From Chryseosolibacter sp964493505 (lineage in GTDB: Bacteria > Bacteroidota > Bacteroidia > Cytophagales > Cyclobacteriaceae), in the NCBI GenBank assembly GCA_964493505.1, contig CAZBNP010000016.1, positions 1 through 64,000 of the forward strand: 64,000 bases of DNA, in the 5' to 3' direction. The translations under genes and the position numbers were made by a program. The notes beneath the pieces are model-generated. The model had not been told where the DNA came from and did no database searches. It saw nothing but the letters and a program-made list of their open reading frames with translations. Position 1 is the first letter of the stretch. Each line of letters opens with the position of its first letter. Shown in pieces: positions 7,958-16,704 of this stretch.

Positions 7958-8755
7958 ATGAACATACTCGAGAAGATTATTGAATTCAAGCGAAAGCAGG
8001 TAGATGATCGAAAAAGGGCTATCCAGGCAAGTGCTCTGGAGAGGACGAATCTCTTCCGCCGGCAGCCATTTTCGCTTACCGACTTCATCCGGGATCCCGG
8101 CAAAACAGGTGTGATCGCGGAGTTCAAGAGGAAGTCGCCTTCGAAAGGCGTGATCAACGCAAACGCCTCCGTAGCGGAAACAACGCAGGCATACGCGGCC
8201 GCAGGCGCTTCCGGATTGTCGGTCCTGACAGACGAGGAGTTTTTCGGTGGGAGTAGCGACGACCTGATCCTGGCGCGGGCGAACAACGAATGCCCTATTC
8301 TCCGGAAAGACTTTATTGTTGACGAATACCAGATCATCGAGGCGAAATCTATCGGTGCGGATGTTATCCTGCTCATCGCCGCGACGCTGGATCCCGGCGA
8401 GTCGAAACAGTTTGCGGATGTTGCCCATGGACTCGGTCTTCAGGTGTTGCTGGAAGTTCACAGTGAAGAAGAGCTGAGAGCCAACCTGGGTATAGGGGCG
8501 GACCTGATCGGGGTGAACAACCGGAATCTGAAGACGTTTGAAGTTGACCTGGGAATTTCAAAGACACTCTCGCCGCTCATACCGGAAGGCGTGGTCAGGG
8601 TTTCGGAGAGCGGTATCTCGGACCCCGCGTCAATCGCCGAACTGCGCCGTCACGGTTTTGAAGGATTTTTGATCGGCGAGAATTTTATGAAGGAGAGTGA
8701 TCCGGGCGCAGCAGCTGCGCGCTTTATGGAGGCGCTTCGCGAAACAAACGAATAA
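7958..8755 (+). CDS. trpC: Indole-3-glycerol phosphate synthase
   Basis: 265 residues, a TIM barrel with EFKRKSPSKG, LTDEEFFGG, LRKDFIVDEYQI, LLEVHSEEEL and GVNNRNLKTFEVD, all standard for TrpC. It closes the indole ring of the pathway intermediate in the fourth step. The ATG at 7958 (MNILEKIIEFKRK) is preferred to an in-frame codon at 7946 that overlaps trpD. It is a single-function enzyme, with trpF as a separate downstream gene, unlike the fused TrpCF of enterobacteria. Confidence 0.95.
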   Translation: MNILEKIIEFKRKQVDDRKRAIQASALERTNLFRRQPFSLTDFIRDPGKTGVIAEFKRKSPSKGVINANASVAETTQAYAAAGASGLSVLTDEEFFGGSSDDLILARANNECPILRKDFIVDEYQIIEAKSIGADVILLIAATLDPGESKQFADVAHGLGLQVLLEVHSEEELRANLGIGADLIGVNNRNLKTFEVDLGISKTLSPLIPEGVVRVSESGISDPASIAELRRHGFEGFLIGENFMKESDPGAAAARFMEALRETNE

Positions 8756-8759
8756 GACA

Positions 8760-9389
8760 ATGGCACTCATGATGAAGGTTTGTGGAATGCGCGACGAGAA
8801 GAATATTCTCGATGTCGCCGCATGGCGACCTGATTTCATGGGCTTTATTTTCTATCGCAAATCGCCGCGATTTGTCGGCGACAATTTCAGTATCCCCGAA
8901 GAAATGCCGCGGGAGATAAAGCGGGTGGGCGTGTTTGTGAATGAGACAACCGGCGTGATCCTCGAAAAGATAAAAGAGCTGGAATTGCAGTACGTGCAAC
9001 TGCACGGCGACGAATCTGTAGAGCAATGTCGCGAGCTGAGAGGCCATGGCGTGGGTGTTATCAAGGTGTTTTCGGTAGATGATGACATGGATTTTGGCCT
9101 GACGGCCGCCTACGTGGATGTAGCAGACTACTTTCTTTTTGATACGAAAGGCAGGCTATACGGCGGAAATTCAAAGCGCTTCGACTGGGATATACTGAAG
9201 AAATACGACCAGCGGATACCATTCTTCCTCAGCGGAGGTATTGCGCCTGAACATGTGGAGGAGATCAGGGGGCTTTCAGGTCTGAACCTCGCGGCGATCG
9301 ACATAAACAGTGGTGTGGAAGTGGAGCCCGGGCTTAAGGACGTTCGCAAAGTGAGCACGATAAGATTGACAATGAATACTAATCAATAA
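8760..9389 (+). CDS. trpF: Phosphoribosylanthranilate isomerase
   Basis: 209 residues. MKVCGMRDEKNI near the start contains the catalytic cysteine, FIFYRKSPRFV and VQLHGDES follow, and FFLSGGIAPEHVEE and DINSGVE carry the phosphate-binding loops and the general acid aspartate. It catalyses the third step, between TrpD and TrpC. The start at 8760 lies four bases after the trpC stop; MMKVCG at 8769 is an alternative. Co-transcribed in the trp operon. Confidence 0.94.
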   Translation: MALMMKVCGMRDEKNILDVAAWRPDFMGFIFYRKSPRFVGDNFSIPEEMPREIKRVGVFVNETTGVILEKIKELELQYVQLHGDESVEQCRELRGHGVGVIKVFSVDDDMDFGLTAAYVDVADYFLFDTKGRLYGGNSKRFDWDILKKYDQRIPFFLSGGIAPEHVEEIRGLSGLNLAAIDINSGVEVEPGLKDVRKVSTIRLTMNTNQ

Positions 9390-9393
9390 GATT

Positions 9394-10575
9394 ATGGGTT
9401 ATCATCCAGACAGACGAGGGTATTACGGAAAGTTCGGCGGCGCCTTTATCCCCGAGATGCTTTATCCGAACGTCGAAGAGCTGCGGGCGAACTATCTGCA
9501 GATACTTGGAGACGACGCGTTTCAGGCGGAGTTTCACGACCTTTTGAAAAACTATGTTGGAAGACCGACGCCGTTGTACCACGCTAAGCGCATGTCTGAG
9601 CGTTTTGGCGCTACGATCTACCTGAAGCGCGAAGACCTTTGCCACACGGGCGCGCACAAGGTGAATAACACGATCGGTCAGATATTGCTCGCGCGCCGGC
9701 TGGGAAAGAAAAAGATCATCGCCGAGACCGGCGCCGGACAGCACGGAGTGGCTACTGCTACGGTATGCGCGCTGATGGGCATGGAGTGTATTGTCTATAT
9801 GGGCGAAGTTGATATGGGCCGACAGCGGCCGAATGTCGAGCGCATGCGAATACTCGGCGCCACCGTCGTGCCGGCGACGAGTGGAAGCATGACGCTGAAG
9901 GATGCCACCAACGAAGCCATGCGCCACTGGATCAGCCATCCGGTGGATACGCACTATATAATCGGATCGGTAGTCGGCCCACACCCTTACCCGGATATGG
10001 TAGCCAGGTTTCAGTCCGTGATCAGTAAAGAGATCCGCAGTCAGCTGGAAGAGCGGGTGGGTTCTCCGTATCCCGATTACGTTTTCGCCTGTGTTGGCGG
10101 GGGCAGTAACGCTGCCGGAGCATTTTATCATTTTCTGGATGATGAGCACGTGAAACTTATCGGCGTGGAGGCTGCGGGAAAAGGAGTGGACTCCGGAGAG
10201 TCGGCCGCCACAACGGTGCTGGGAAAACCCGGTGTCCTTCACGGGAGTAAGACACTCCTGATGCAGACCGACGACGGACAGGTTGTTGAGCCTCATTCAA
10301 TTTCCGCGGGACTGGACTACCCGGGTATCGGGCCTATGCACGCGCACTTGTGCGATGTCGGACGTGTCAGTTTCGTCAGTGTTACCGATGATGAAGCGAT
10401 GGAAGCCGGGGTGATGCTGAGTCGACTGGAAGGAATAATCCCCGCGATAGAATCAGCGCATGCGCTTTCGGCACTGCACAAGTTCGGGTTCGATCGCGAT
10501 GATATAGTGATCGTTAATTTGTCGGGAAGGGGGGATAAGGATCTCGAGACTTATATAAAGTGGGGGAGGTATTAG
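9394..10575 (+). CDS. trpB: Tryptophan synthase beta chain
   Basis: 393 residues. The PLP lysine is K89 in HTGAHKVNNT, the AETGAGQHG loop is present, and the glycine-rich phosphate site is CVGGGSNAAG. The length and the opening YYGKFGGAFIPE place it in the TrpB1 type that works in a complex with TrpA. It condenses indole with serine to give tryptophan. It starts four bases after trpF and is followed by a 105-bp spacer with degenerate repeats before trpA. Confidence 0.96.
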   Translation: MGYHPDRRGYYGKFGGAFIPEMLYPNVEELRANYLQILGDDAFQAEFHDLLKNYVGRPTPLYHAKRMSERFGATIYLKREDLCHTGAHKVNNTIGQILLARRLGKKKIIAETGAGQHGVATATVCALMGMECIVYMGEVDMGRQRPNVERMRILGATVVPATSGSMTLKDATNEAMRHWISHPVDTHYIIGSVVGPHPYPDMVARFQSVISKEIRSQLEERVGSPYPDYVFACVGGGSNAAGAFYHFLDDEHVKLIGVEAAGKGVDSGESAATTVLGKPGVLHGSKTLLMQTDDGQVVEPHSISAGLDYPGIGPMHAHLCDVGRVSFVSVTDDEAMEAGVMLSRLEGIIPAIESAHALSALHKFGFDRDDIVIVNLSGRGDKDLETYIKWGRY

Positions 10576-10680
10576 GGGCAGGGTGCCGGTTTCTGGGTGC
10601 CAGGTACTGGGTGGGGTTGAACATGATATGGGATAGGGTAACCAGGGTGTAAGATTTAAGGTTTAAGATTTAATGTTCGT

Positions 10681-11460
10681 ATGAAAAACAGAATTACGGA
10701 TCTCTTTGGCAGGAAGGACAGCAATATACTTTCTGTGTATTATACCGGTGGATTTCCGGAATTGGACAGTACAATTTCTATTGCGAAGTATCTCGCGGCA
10801 GCGGGGGCTGACATTATCGAAATTGGCATTCCGTATTCCGATCCTGTGGCCGATGGCCCAACCATCCAGATGAGCAATAAGGTCGCGCTCGACAACGGTA
10901 TGAACCTTCATCTGCTCCTCGAACAGGTAGCGAAGATCAGGGAACAGAAGGTAGATATCCCGGTGATTCTCATGGGCTACCTGAATCCTGTCATGCAGTA
11001 CGGTGTCGGCAGATTCCTTAAAGATGCCGCGAAGGCGGGGGTTGATGGAATGATACTTCCCGACCTGCCGGTGCCGGAATACGAGGAGGAGTACCGCTCT
11101 CTGTTTGAGGCGAACAACCTGTGCAATACATTCCTGATATCGCCGACAACCTCTGAAGAGCGCATCAGAAAGATCGATGCCGCCACGCAAGGATTTATCT
11201 ACGCCGTATCGGCGTCGAGCATCACAGGTGCCAGGGGTACATTCGCCGCGGAGCAGGTCACCTATTTTGAACGGCTGAAAAGCCTGAAACTGCGAAATCC
11301 ATTCCTTATCGGATTCGGCATCTCCAATCACGAAACATTTGCCAAAGCATCGGAATACTCATCCGGCGCAATTGTAGGCAGCGCGTTTATAGACCTGTTG
11401 AGAAAATCGAAGGATATCGAAGGCGATATTAACGAGTTTGTGAAGGGACTTCGCTCATGA
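10681..11460 (+). CDS. trpA: Tryptophan synthase alpha chain
   Basis: 259 residues, a TIM barrel. The catalytic residues are E47 (IIEIGIPYSDP) and D58 (VADGPTIQ), matching E49 and D60 of the E. coli enzyme. GFGISNHE forms the C-terminal phosphate site. It releases indole from indole-3-glycerol phosphate and channels it to TrpB. It is the last gene of the operon, and its stop overlaps the end of the opposing cysM by 6 bases, leaving no room for a dedicated terminator. Confidence 0.96.
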   Translation: MKNRITDLFGRKDSNILSVYYTGGFPELDSTISIAKYLAAAGADIIEIGIPYSDPVADGPTIQMSNKVALDNGMNLHLLLEQVAKIREQKVDIPVILMGYLNPVMQYGVGRFLKDAAKAGVDGMILPDLPVPEYEEEYRSLFEANNLCNTFLISPTTSEERIRKIDAATQGFIYAVSASSITGARGTFAAEQVTYFERLKSLKLRNPFLIGFGISNHETFAKASEYSSGAIVGSAFIDLLRKSKDIEGDINEFVKGLRS

Positions 11461-12339
11461 ACCCGCAAACAAGTCGGAGCTGAGATACCGGTCTCCCCGG
11501 TCGCAGATAATGAACACGATAACCCCGCGTTCGATCTCCGAGGCGACGCGTACGGCCGCACTCAAGGCACCACCGCTGCTCATGCCAGCGAGGATACCCT
11601 CTTCTCTTGCCAGGCGTTTTGTGTAAATACGCGCATCGTTTTCCGCGACATCGAGGATCTGGTCAACACGTTCGCGTTCAAATATTTTGGGTAGAAATTC
11701 CGGGGACCATCTTCTGATGCCCGGGATATTCGATCCCTCTGTAGGTTGCGTACCGATGACCCGGACCGATGAATTCTGCTCCTTCAAAAACCGGGAAACC
11801 CCCATGATCGTGCCGGTGGTGCCCATGGCCGACACAAAGTGGGTGATGGTACCCTGGGTGTCGCGCCAGATTTCCGGTCCCGTTGTCTGATAGTGTATCC
11901 TGGAGTTGTCGGCATTTGCGAACTGGTTGAGAATATGGTAGCCCTCGCTGGCCGCCATTTTCTCCGCGAGGTCGCGGGAGTACTCGATGGTTTTCTCAGC
12001 GGGAGTTAAGATGACCGTGGCGCCATAAGCCTCCATCGCCAGTACACGCTCCCGGGTTGAATTGTCGGGCATAATCAGCGTGATATTCAAACCCATGGTA
12101 CGGGCAATCATCGCCAGTGCGATACCGGTGTTTCCGCTGGTTGCCTCTACGAGGCTGTCGCCTCTTTTTATCTCCCCGCGCTCAAGCGCACCCCCGATCA
12201 TGCCGAGGGCAGTCCGGTCTTTGACACTTCCACCCGGGTTGTCGCCTTCCAGTTTGCCGAGAATCGTGACGTTCTTGTTAGGGGAGAGGTTTACGAGCTC
12301 TATGAGAGGAGTATTGCCAATTAGTTCGTGGAGTTTCAT
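11455..12339 (-). CDS. cysM: Cysteine synthase (O-acetylserine sulfhydrylase, CysM-like)
   Basis: 294 residues. It is a fold-type II PLP enzyme: MKLHELIGNTPLIEL, PLP lysine in NPGGSVKDRTA (about K41), EATSGNTGIALA substrate loop, and AMGTTGTIMGVSRFLKE. It makes cysteine from O-acetylserine and sulfide. The NPGGSVKDR form and short length lean to CysM over CysK, but the two are hard to separate. The start lies about 15 bases after the cysE stop, so cysE-cysM form one unit feeding O-acetylserine directly to the synthase. Confidence 0.92.
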   Translation of the reverse strand: MKLHELIGNTPLIELVNLSPNKNVTILGKLEGDNPGGSVKDRTALGMIGGALERGEIKRGDSLVEATSGNTGIALAMIARTMGLNITLIMPDNSTRERVLAMEAYGATVILTPAEKTIEYSRDLAEKMAASEGYHILNQFANADNSRIHYQTTGPEIWRDTQGTITHFVSAMGTTGTIMGVSRFLKEQNSSVRVIGTQPTEGSNIPGIRRWSPEFLPKIFERERVDQILDVAENDARIYTKRLAREEGILAGMSSGGALSAAVRVASEIERGVIVFIICDRGDRYLSSDLFAGS

Positions 12340-12354
12340 GTTTTGATTCCGCGC

Positions 12355-13197
12355 TTATTTGTCGTGCTCAGCTTTAAAAATAACGATATCAGTATCTTCT
12401 TTCTCGCCGTTATACATCTTGGCCTGGTAGTAGATCTTCGAGTTTGGCGGTACACTGCGCGTCAGCCAAACGTTACCACCGACTACGCTGTGTTTACCAA
12501 CTACAGTTTCTCCTCCCAGGATAGTTGCTCCCGCATACAGGACGACGTGATCCTCGATTGTAGGATGTCGTTTCCTGACGGCGTCGTCCTTGCTCACACT
12601 CAGCGCACCCAGCGTGACCCCCTGGTATATCTTGACGTGGTTGCCGATCACGGTCGTCTCACCGATCACCACACCCGTACCGTGGTCGATGCAGAAGTGA
12701 TTGCCGATGGAAGCGGCGGGGTGGATGTCTATACCCGTTTTGCTGTGCGCGTGTTCAGTGATGACGCGAGGCACACCCTTAACCCCAAGTATGTGGAGCT
12801 CGTGTGCTATGCGGTACGCTGCAATTGCGTAGAATCCGGGATATGTCTGGATGACCTCGCTACGGCTTTTTGCCGCCGGGTCTCCTTCGTACATCGCGAT
12901 AACATCTTCGTTCAGTTTGTTGCAAATGGCAGGCAGGGCGTCGAAGAACCGGTCGGCTACCAGGGTCGCGTCAACGGTTCCTTTATGAGGGTTGAATCGG
13001 ACAATGCGGTCGAGCTCGGCTTTTAGCGAACCGATGTGCTCTTCGAAATGGGCCAGCGAGTCAAAGGAGTGTCGCGCATATTCGGCAAACAATGTTCCTA
13101 GCAGGTTATTGAAAAAAGCAGCCACCTCCGCCGGCGACGCGCAGGAAGGGCACGCCTGATGGGATTGGTAGAGCTTCTCAAGAAATGACTTGTCCAT
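12355..13197 (-). CDS. cysE: Serine O-acetyltransferase
   Basis: 280 residues. An N-terminal helical region is followed by a left-handed beta-helix of hexapeptide repeats: IDIHPAASIGNHFCIDHGTG, VVIGETTVIGNHVKIYQGVT, then RHPTIEDHVVLYAGATILGG. The HGTGVVIGET segment holds the catalytic histidine of the family. It makes O-acetylserine from serine and acetyl-CoA, the entry to cysteine synthesis. It is transcribed ahead of cysM. The C-terminal tail ends in HDK and does not show the classical isoleucine end that binds cysteine synthase in E. coli. Confidence 0.94.
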   Translation of the reverse strand: MDKSFLEKLYQSHQACPSCASPAEVAAFFNNLLGTLFAEYARHSFDSLAHFEEHIGSLKAELDRIVRFNPHKGTVDATLVADRFFDALPAICNKLNEDVIAMYEGDPAAKSRSEVIQTYPGFYAIAAYRIAHELHILGVKGVPRVITEHAHSKTGIDIHPAASIGNHFCIDHGTGVVIGETTVIGNHVKIYQGVTLGALSVSKDDAVRKRHPTIEDHVVLYAGATILGGETVVGKHSVVGGNVWLTRSVPPNSKIYYQAKMYNGEKEDTDIVIFKAEHDK

Positions 13198-13276
13198 ATA
13201 TGGCTACTAAATAGCGGTTTTATTCCTCGCTGCAAAGCTTTTAAACGCATTTCTGGCGAAAACGATTCCCGCTTTC

Positions 13277-13371
13277 GGGCCACTAAGACACCAGGACACG
13301 AAGATTTTTTTATGAGTGATGCCTCCCTTGAAAGGTATTCTTAGTGTCTTCGTGCCCTTGTGGCAAGAAAA
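13277..13371. repeat. Inverted, permuted intergenic repeat (CCACTAAGACACnAGGACACGAAG type)
   Basis: GCCACTAAGACACCAGGACACGAAG (split here as GCCACTAAGACAC and CAGGACACGAAG) lies at about 13278-13302, followed by a T run. A reverse-oriented relative, CTTAGTGTCTTCGTGCCC then TTGTGGCAAG, lies at about 13340-13368. The two arms share the same words in permuted order. It fills the gap between cysE and the ArsC-like gene and looks like a short dispersed intergenic element, possibly a terminator. Confidence 0.6.
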
Positions 13372-13385
13372 TAAATCGGTACCTG

Positions 13386-13736
13386 TCAGAGTTTGTGAGC
13401 GTATTCTTCCGGATTGAACCCCAAAAGGATAAGTTCCCCATCTTTCTCGATCACCGGTCTCTTGATAACACTGGTTTTCTCTTTCATCAGCGCGATCGCG
13501 GCCGACTGGTTCGTAGTCTTGTCCTGAATTTCGGGTGGAAGCTGACGCCAGGTGGTGCCGCGCTTGTTCACAAGCGATTCCCACCCCACCTGCGCACTCC
13601 ATTCCTTTAGCCGCGCACCGGTGATCCCTTTTGACTTAAAGTCGTGGAACTCGTACCCGACCTTGTTCTTCTTTAACCATTCAAGTGCCGATTTGACGGT
13701 ATTGCAGTTCTTAATTCCATAGACTATCAGAGACAT
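13386..13736 (-). CDS. ArsC/Spx/MgsR family thioredoxin-fold protein
   Basis: 116 residues, matching the size of YffB/ArsC-like proteins. MSLIVYGIKNCNTVKSALEW has the single-cysteine CNT motif of the thioredoxin-like fold, and VNKRGTTWR and VIKRPV are the other conserved family segments. Family members include arsenate reductases, the regulator Spx and uncharacterised YffB. With one active-site cysteine and no arsenic genes nearby, arsenate reduction is unproven; a glutathione- or thiol-linked role is equally possible. It is separated from cysE by a 188-bp gap holding an inverted repeat. Confidence 0.85.
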   Translation of the reverse strand: MSLIVYGIKNCNTVKSALEWLKKNKVGYEFHDFKSKGITGARLKEWSAQVGWESLVNKRGTTWRQLPPEIQDKTTNQSAAIALMKEKTSVIKRPVIEKDGELILLGFNPEEYAHKL

Positions 13737-13866
13737 AACCTGTTGGGGTATTGATTCAATGTGTGGTTTTTAATCCCACAAATCTACCAATTTCCCGCGA
13801 TGCATGGAGCCTATCGGCCCCGGAACCCCTTAAACCGGCGGCACTATTTTATATGGGCATACTTTG

Positions 13867-14964
13867 ATGAAAGATATGTTCCACCGGATTAATCAGTACC
13901 TGTTCTTTATTGTACTGCTTGTTATAGTAATGTATTTCGGCAGTGCATTCATTGTTCCCATTGTTTTCGCGGCGCTGCTGGCGATGCTGATGGCGCCCGT
14001 ATGCCGGAAGTTCGATAGCTGGGGTTGCCACCGGGGCGTGTCCAGCTTCGTGTGTATTTTTATTCTGGTCATCGTCATTGCGGGGGTTGCGCTTATTATC
14101 AGTACGCAGCTTTCCACATTCGTGGAGAACATGAGTCAGATCCAGTCGAAAGGGAAGGAGTTGATTGCCCAGGTACAGTCGCATATTGAAGATTGGATTG
14201 GCGTAAGCCCGGCGGAACAAGACCGGGTTGTAAAAGACCAGGCGGAGAAATCTACTTCGCAGGGCCCCGGCCTGCCATTCAGAATACTCAGTGGTATTAC
14301 AGGGACGTTGACGGGATCTGTGCTCAGCCTGGTTATCACATTTCTTATGCTGTACAATAAGGAACAATTCGAAACCTTCTTTGTCCGCCTGTACGGCAAC
14401 GAAGATAAGGGTAAGGTGAAGGAAGTCGTGGAGCAGATCACACTGGTGTCACAGAAATATCTGACAGGAAGAGCTCTGTCGGTTCTCATCATTGCGACTA
14501 TGTATTGTATCGGCCTGCTGATCGTCGGACTTAAGAACGCATTGCTTCTTGCGGGGATAGCGGCGCTACTGACGGTGATCCCCTATGTCGGTACTGTGAT
14601 CGGTGGATTGTTCCCGGTGCTTACAGCGCTGCTTACGGTGGATTTTCGAACTGCGTTTTGGGTTGGCGTAGTTATGATCGTAATCCAGGCCATCGATAAC
14701 TATTTCATTGAACCCAAGGTGGTCGGCGGCGAAGTAAACCTGAATGCCCTGTGGTCTATTCTGAGTATCCTGGCCGGTGGGATGATCTGGGGAGTGGCGG
14801 GCATGATTGTCTTCCTGCCTATCTTCGGTATTGTGAAGATCGTATGCGATCACGTTGAACCGTTGAAGCCGGTGGGATACCTGCTCGGTGAGCCGGAAAG
14901 AAAGAAACCGTCTGTCATTAGAAAATGGATCAGTCAACGTTTCAGTAAAGCTGCTAAGAAATAG
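13867..14964 (+). CDS. AI-2E family transporter (TqsA/PerM type permease)
   Basis: About 365 residues with several strongly hydrophobic helices: an N-terminal pair, then after a hydrophilic periplasmic-like stretch a cluster including ALLLAGIAALLTVIPYVGTV. The IPYVGTVIGG and IEPKVVGGEVNLNALWSI motifs are characteristic. The family was named for autoinducer-2 export, but most members have no known substrate and some are Na+/H+ antiporters. The gene is monocistronic. In-frame starts at 13864 (TTG), 13867 and 13876 are possible, and I prefer the first ATG. Confidence 0.87.
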   Translation: MKDMFHRINQYLFFIVLLVIVMYFGSAFIVPIVFAALLAMLMAPVCRKFDSWGCHRGVSSFVCIFILVIVIAGVALIISTQLSTFVENMSQIQSKGKELIAQVQSHIEDWIGVSPAEQDRVVKDQAEKSTSQGPGLPFRILSGITGTLTGSVLSLVITFLMLYNKEQFETFFVRLYGNEDKGKVKEVVEQITLVSQKYLTGRALSVLIIATMYCIGLLIVGLKNALLLAGIAALLTVIPYVGTVIGGLFPVLTALLTVDFRTAFWVGVVMIVIQAIDNYFIEPKVVGGEVNLNALWSILSILAGGMIWGVAGMIVFLPIFGIVKIVCDHVEPLKPVGYLLGEPERKKPSVIRKWISQRFSKAAKK

Positions 14965-15295
14965 TCAGCGGCGTTCTCTCGTCGCGATGTTGCGATGTGG
15001 AATCCCTTTCACATTCTGTGATTTTTTCGGGAGAATCTATTCCCAATAAAAATGATATCGTGTTTATTCAACACTTCCCCGAAACATGCGGGAGTTTAAC
15101 TCATTGTCTAAACATTGTTTTTAATTTTTAGTATTTCTTGCGGTCGTTAATAATCGGAACTTATTCAGGAAGGTACCGGCCGTTCAATCGATGTAAAATT
15201 TATGGTGTTGACTTTCCTTTTTCTGACACGGAATACCTGAATAAGGCCGGTTCTTCATTAAGAACTGTTGTTGTACTAAACCACCGACCAGAAAG
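14965..15295. other. 331-bp intergenic region without a gene
   Basis: AT-rich in its middle (about 15040-15150). It presumably holds the promoter of the secreted esterase gene, but I found no element matching TTTG-N19..21-TAnnTTTG. No tRNA-like fold, repeat or credible small frame is visible. Confidence 0.6.
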
Positions 15296-16660
15296 ATGAG
15301 ATTGAAAATTTTTATCATGGCGGTTCTGGGCACCGTAGTGTCCGCCACCGCCGTTGCACAGCAAACGGCAAAAGTTACCAATTCCAAAATTGCCTACCTC
15401 GAGTATCTCCCGCAAGGCTATAACAACAACGCCAACCTTTACCCCCTGGTGATATCACTTCATGGGATTGTAGAGAGGGGTACTACCTCTACCGATATAG
15501 CGACGTTGAAGGCATCGGCTGAAAAGGTTGCCAACGTCGGTTTAGCTAAATATATAAAATACGGGCAGCAATATCCGTTTATAGTGATCTCGCCTCAACT
15601 CAAGACGTCGCACGGAACGTGGCCTGCCGCGTATGTGATGGACGTCATCAACCATGTAAAGAAAGACCTGAGGGTAGATCCGAAACGCATCTACATTACC
15701 GGACTGAGTCTCGGTGGATTCGGTGTCTGGACAACGATTGGAGCGTACCCCGATGTGTTTGCGGCCGCTATTCCGATCTGTGCCGGAGGCAACGCATTGA
15801 ACCGGGCCCAGGCTATCGCGGCGGCGGATGTGGCGGTGTGGGGATTTCACGGCGACAAGGATAATACTGTGTCGTACACCGTAACAACCAGGATGGTCAG
15901 CGCCATCAATGCGAGTACGCCGAAGCCTAATCCCCTTGCCAAGATCACGCTCTTCGGCGGCCTGGGACATATCATCTGGGACAGGGTCTACAAACAGACC
16001 AATGCACTTGACTGGATGCTGACATTCAAAAGGGGTGGTGGAACGTCGGCGCCGCCTCCTCCTCCTTCCGGCGCGGCACCAACCGTGAGTGCCGGACCCG
16101 ACAGAACCATCACCTTGCCCACCAACTCAATCGATATCCAGGGTTCGGCCAGTGATGCCGATGGTATTGCAAGTTATCGGTGGACGAAAGCCTCGGGAGG
16201 ACAAGTAGGTTTTCAAGGACACACCACTTCCAAACTCAGGGCTTTTAACCTGGTAGCGGGTACATACGTATTTCGGTTCACTGTTACGGATAAGAAAGGA
16301 AACTCAACCACAGATCTGGTCACGGTAACCGTCAAGGCTGCTACTTCTTCGGACCCGGGGCCTGGGACCACCACGCCGGGAAACAAGGCCCCGATTGCGA
16401 ATGCCGGGCCTGACCGTGACGTAAAGCTACCGGCAAGTTCACTCAAACTCAATGGTTCTGCCAGCGACAGCGACGGGACGATCGTTTCCTATCATTGGAC
16501 TCAATATGGAGGACCTTCCACGGCGACGATTTCAGGAGGGAATACGGCATCGCCTACGATGAGTGGCCTCCAGGCAGGCAAGTATTATTTCCGCCTGACC
16601 GTAAAGGATAACACGGGGGCCACTGCTATTGACAACATGCTGGTACGCGTCAATAAATGA
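15296..16660 (+). CDS. Secreted esterase/hydrolase (alpha/beta fold) with two PKD-type domains
   Basis: 454 residues. A signal peptide (cleavage after VAQ, about residue 22) leads into an alpha/beta-hydrolase: HGIVERG oxyanion region, nucleophile S138 in GLSLGGFG, acid D187 or D189 in GDKD, H225 in GGLGHIIWD. A Pro/Gly linker follows, then two PKD/Ig-like domains (about 258-345 and 362-454), each starting with AGPDR. It resembles feruloyl-esterase or PHB-depolymerase-like proteins acting on polysaccharide or polyester outside the cell. It lacks a T9SS sorting domain despite PKD domains, so its final location is unclear. Its last codons form half of a terminator. Confidence 0.85.
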   Translation: MRLKIFIMAVLGTVVSATAVAQQTAKVTNSKIAYLEYLPQGYNNNANLYPLVISLHGIVERGTTSTDIATLKASAEKVANVGLAKYIKYGQQYPFIVISPQLKTSHGTWPAAYVMDVINHVKKDLRVDPKRIYITGLSLGGFGVWTTIGAYPDVFAAAIPICAGGNALNRAQAIAAADVAVWGFHGDKDNTVSYTVTTRMVSAINASTPKPNPLAKITLFGGLGHIIWDRVYKQTNALDWMLTFKRGGGTSAPPPPPSGAAPTVSAGPDRTITLPTNSIDIQGSASDADGIASYRWTKASGGQVGFQGHTTSKLRAFNLVAGTYVFRFTVTDKKGNSTTDLVTVTVKAATSSDPGPGTTTPGNKAPIANAGPDRDVKLPASSLKLNGSASDSDGTIVSYHWTQYGGPSTATISGGNTASPTMSGLQAGKYYFRLTVKDNTGATAIDNMLVRVNK

Positions 16661-16681
16661 CGCGTACCAATATGTTTTTTT
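16642..16681 (+). terminator. Intrinsic terminator overlapping the esterase stop codon
   Basis: GGTACGCGTCA (16642-16652), loop ATAAA, and TGACGCGTACC (16658-16668) form a perfect 11-bp stem, followed by an eight-T run at 16674-16681. The stop codon TGA is the first three bases of the right arm. It may also end transcription of the opposing small lipoprotein gene. Confidence 0.9.
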
Positions 16682-16704
16682 CAGTTCAATGAGGTGTGAG
16701 TTGA

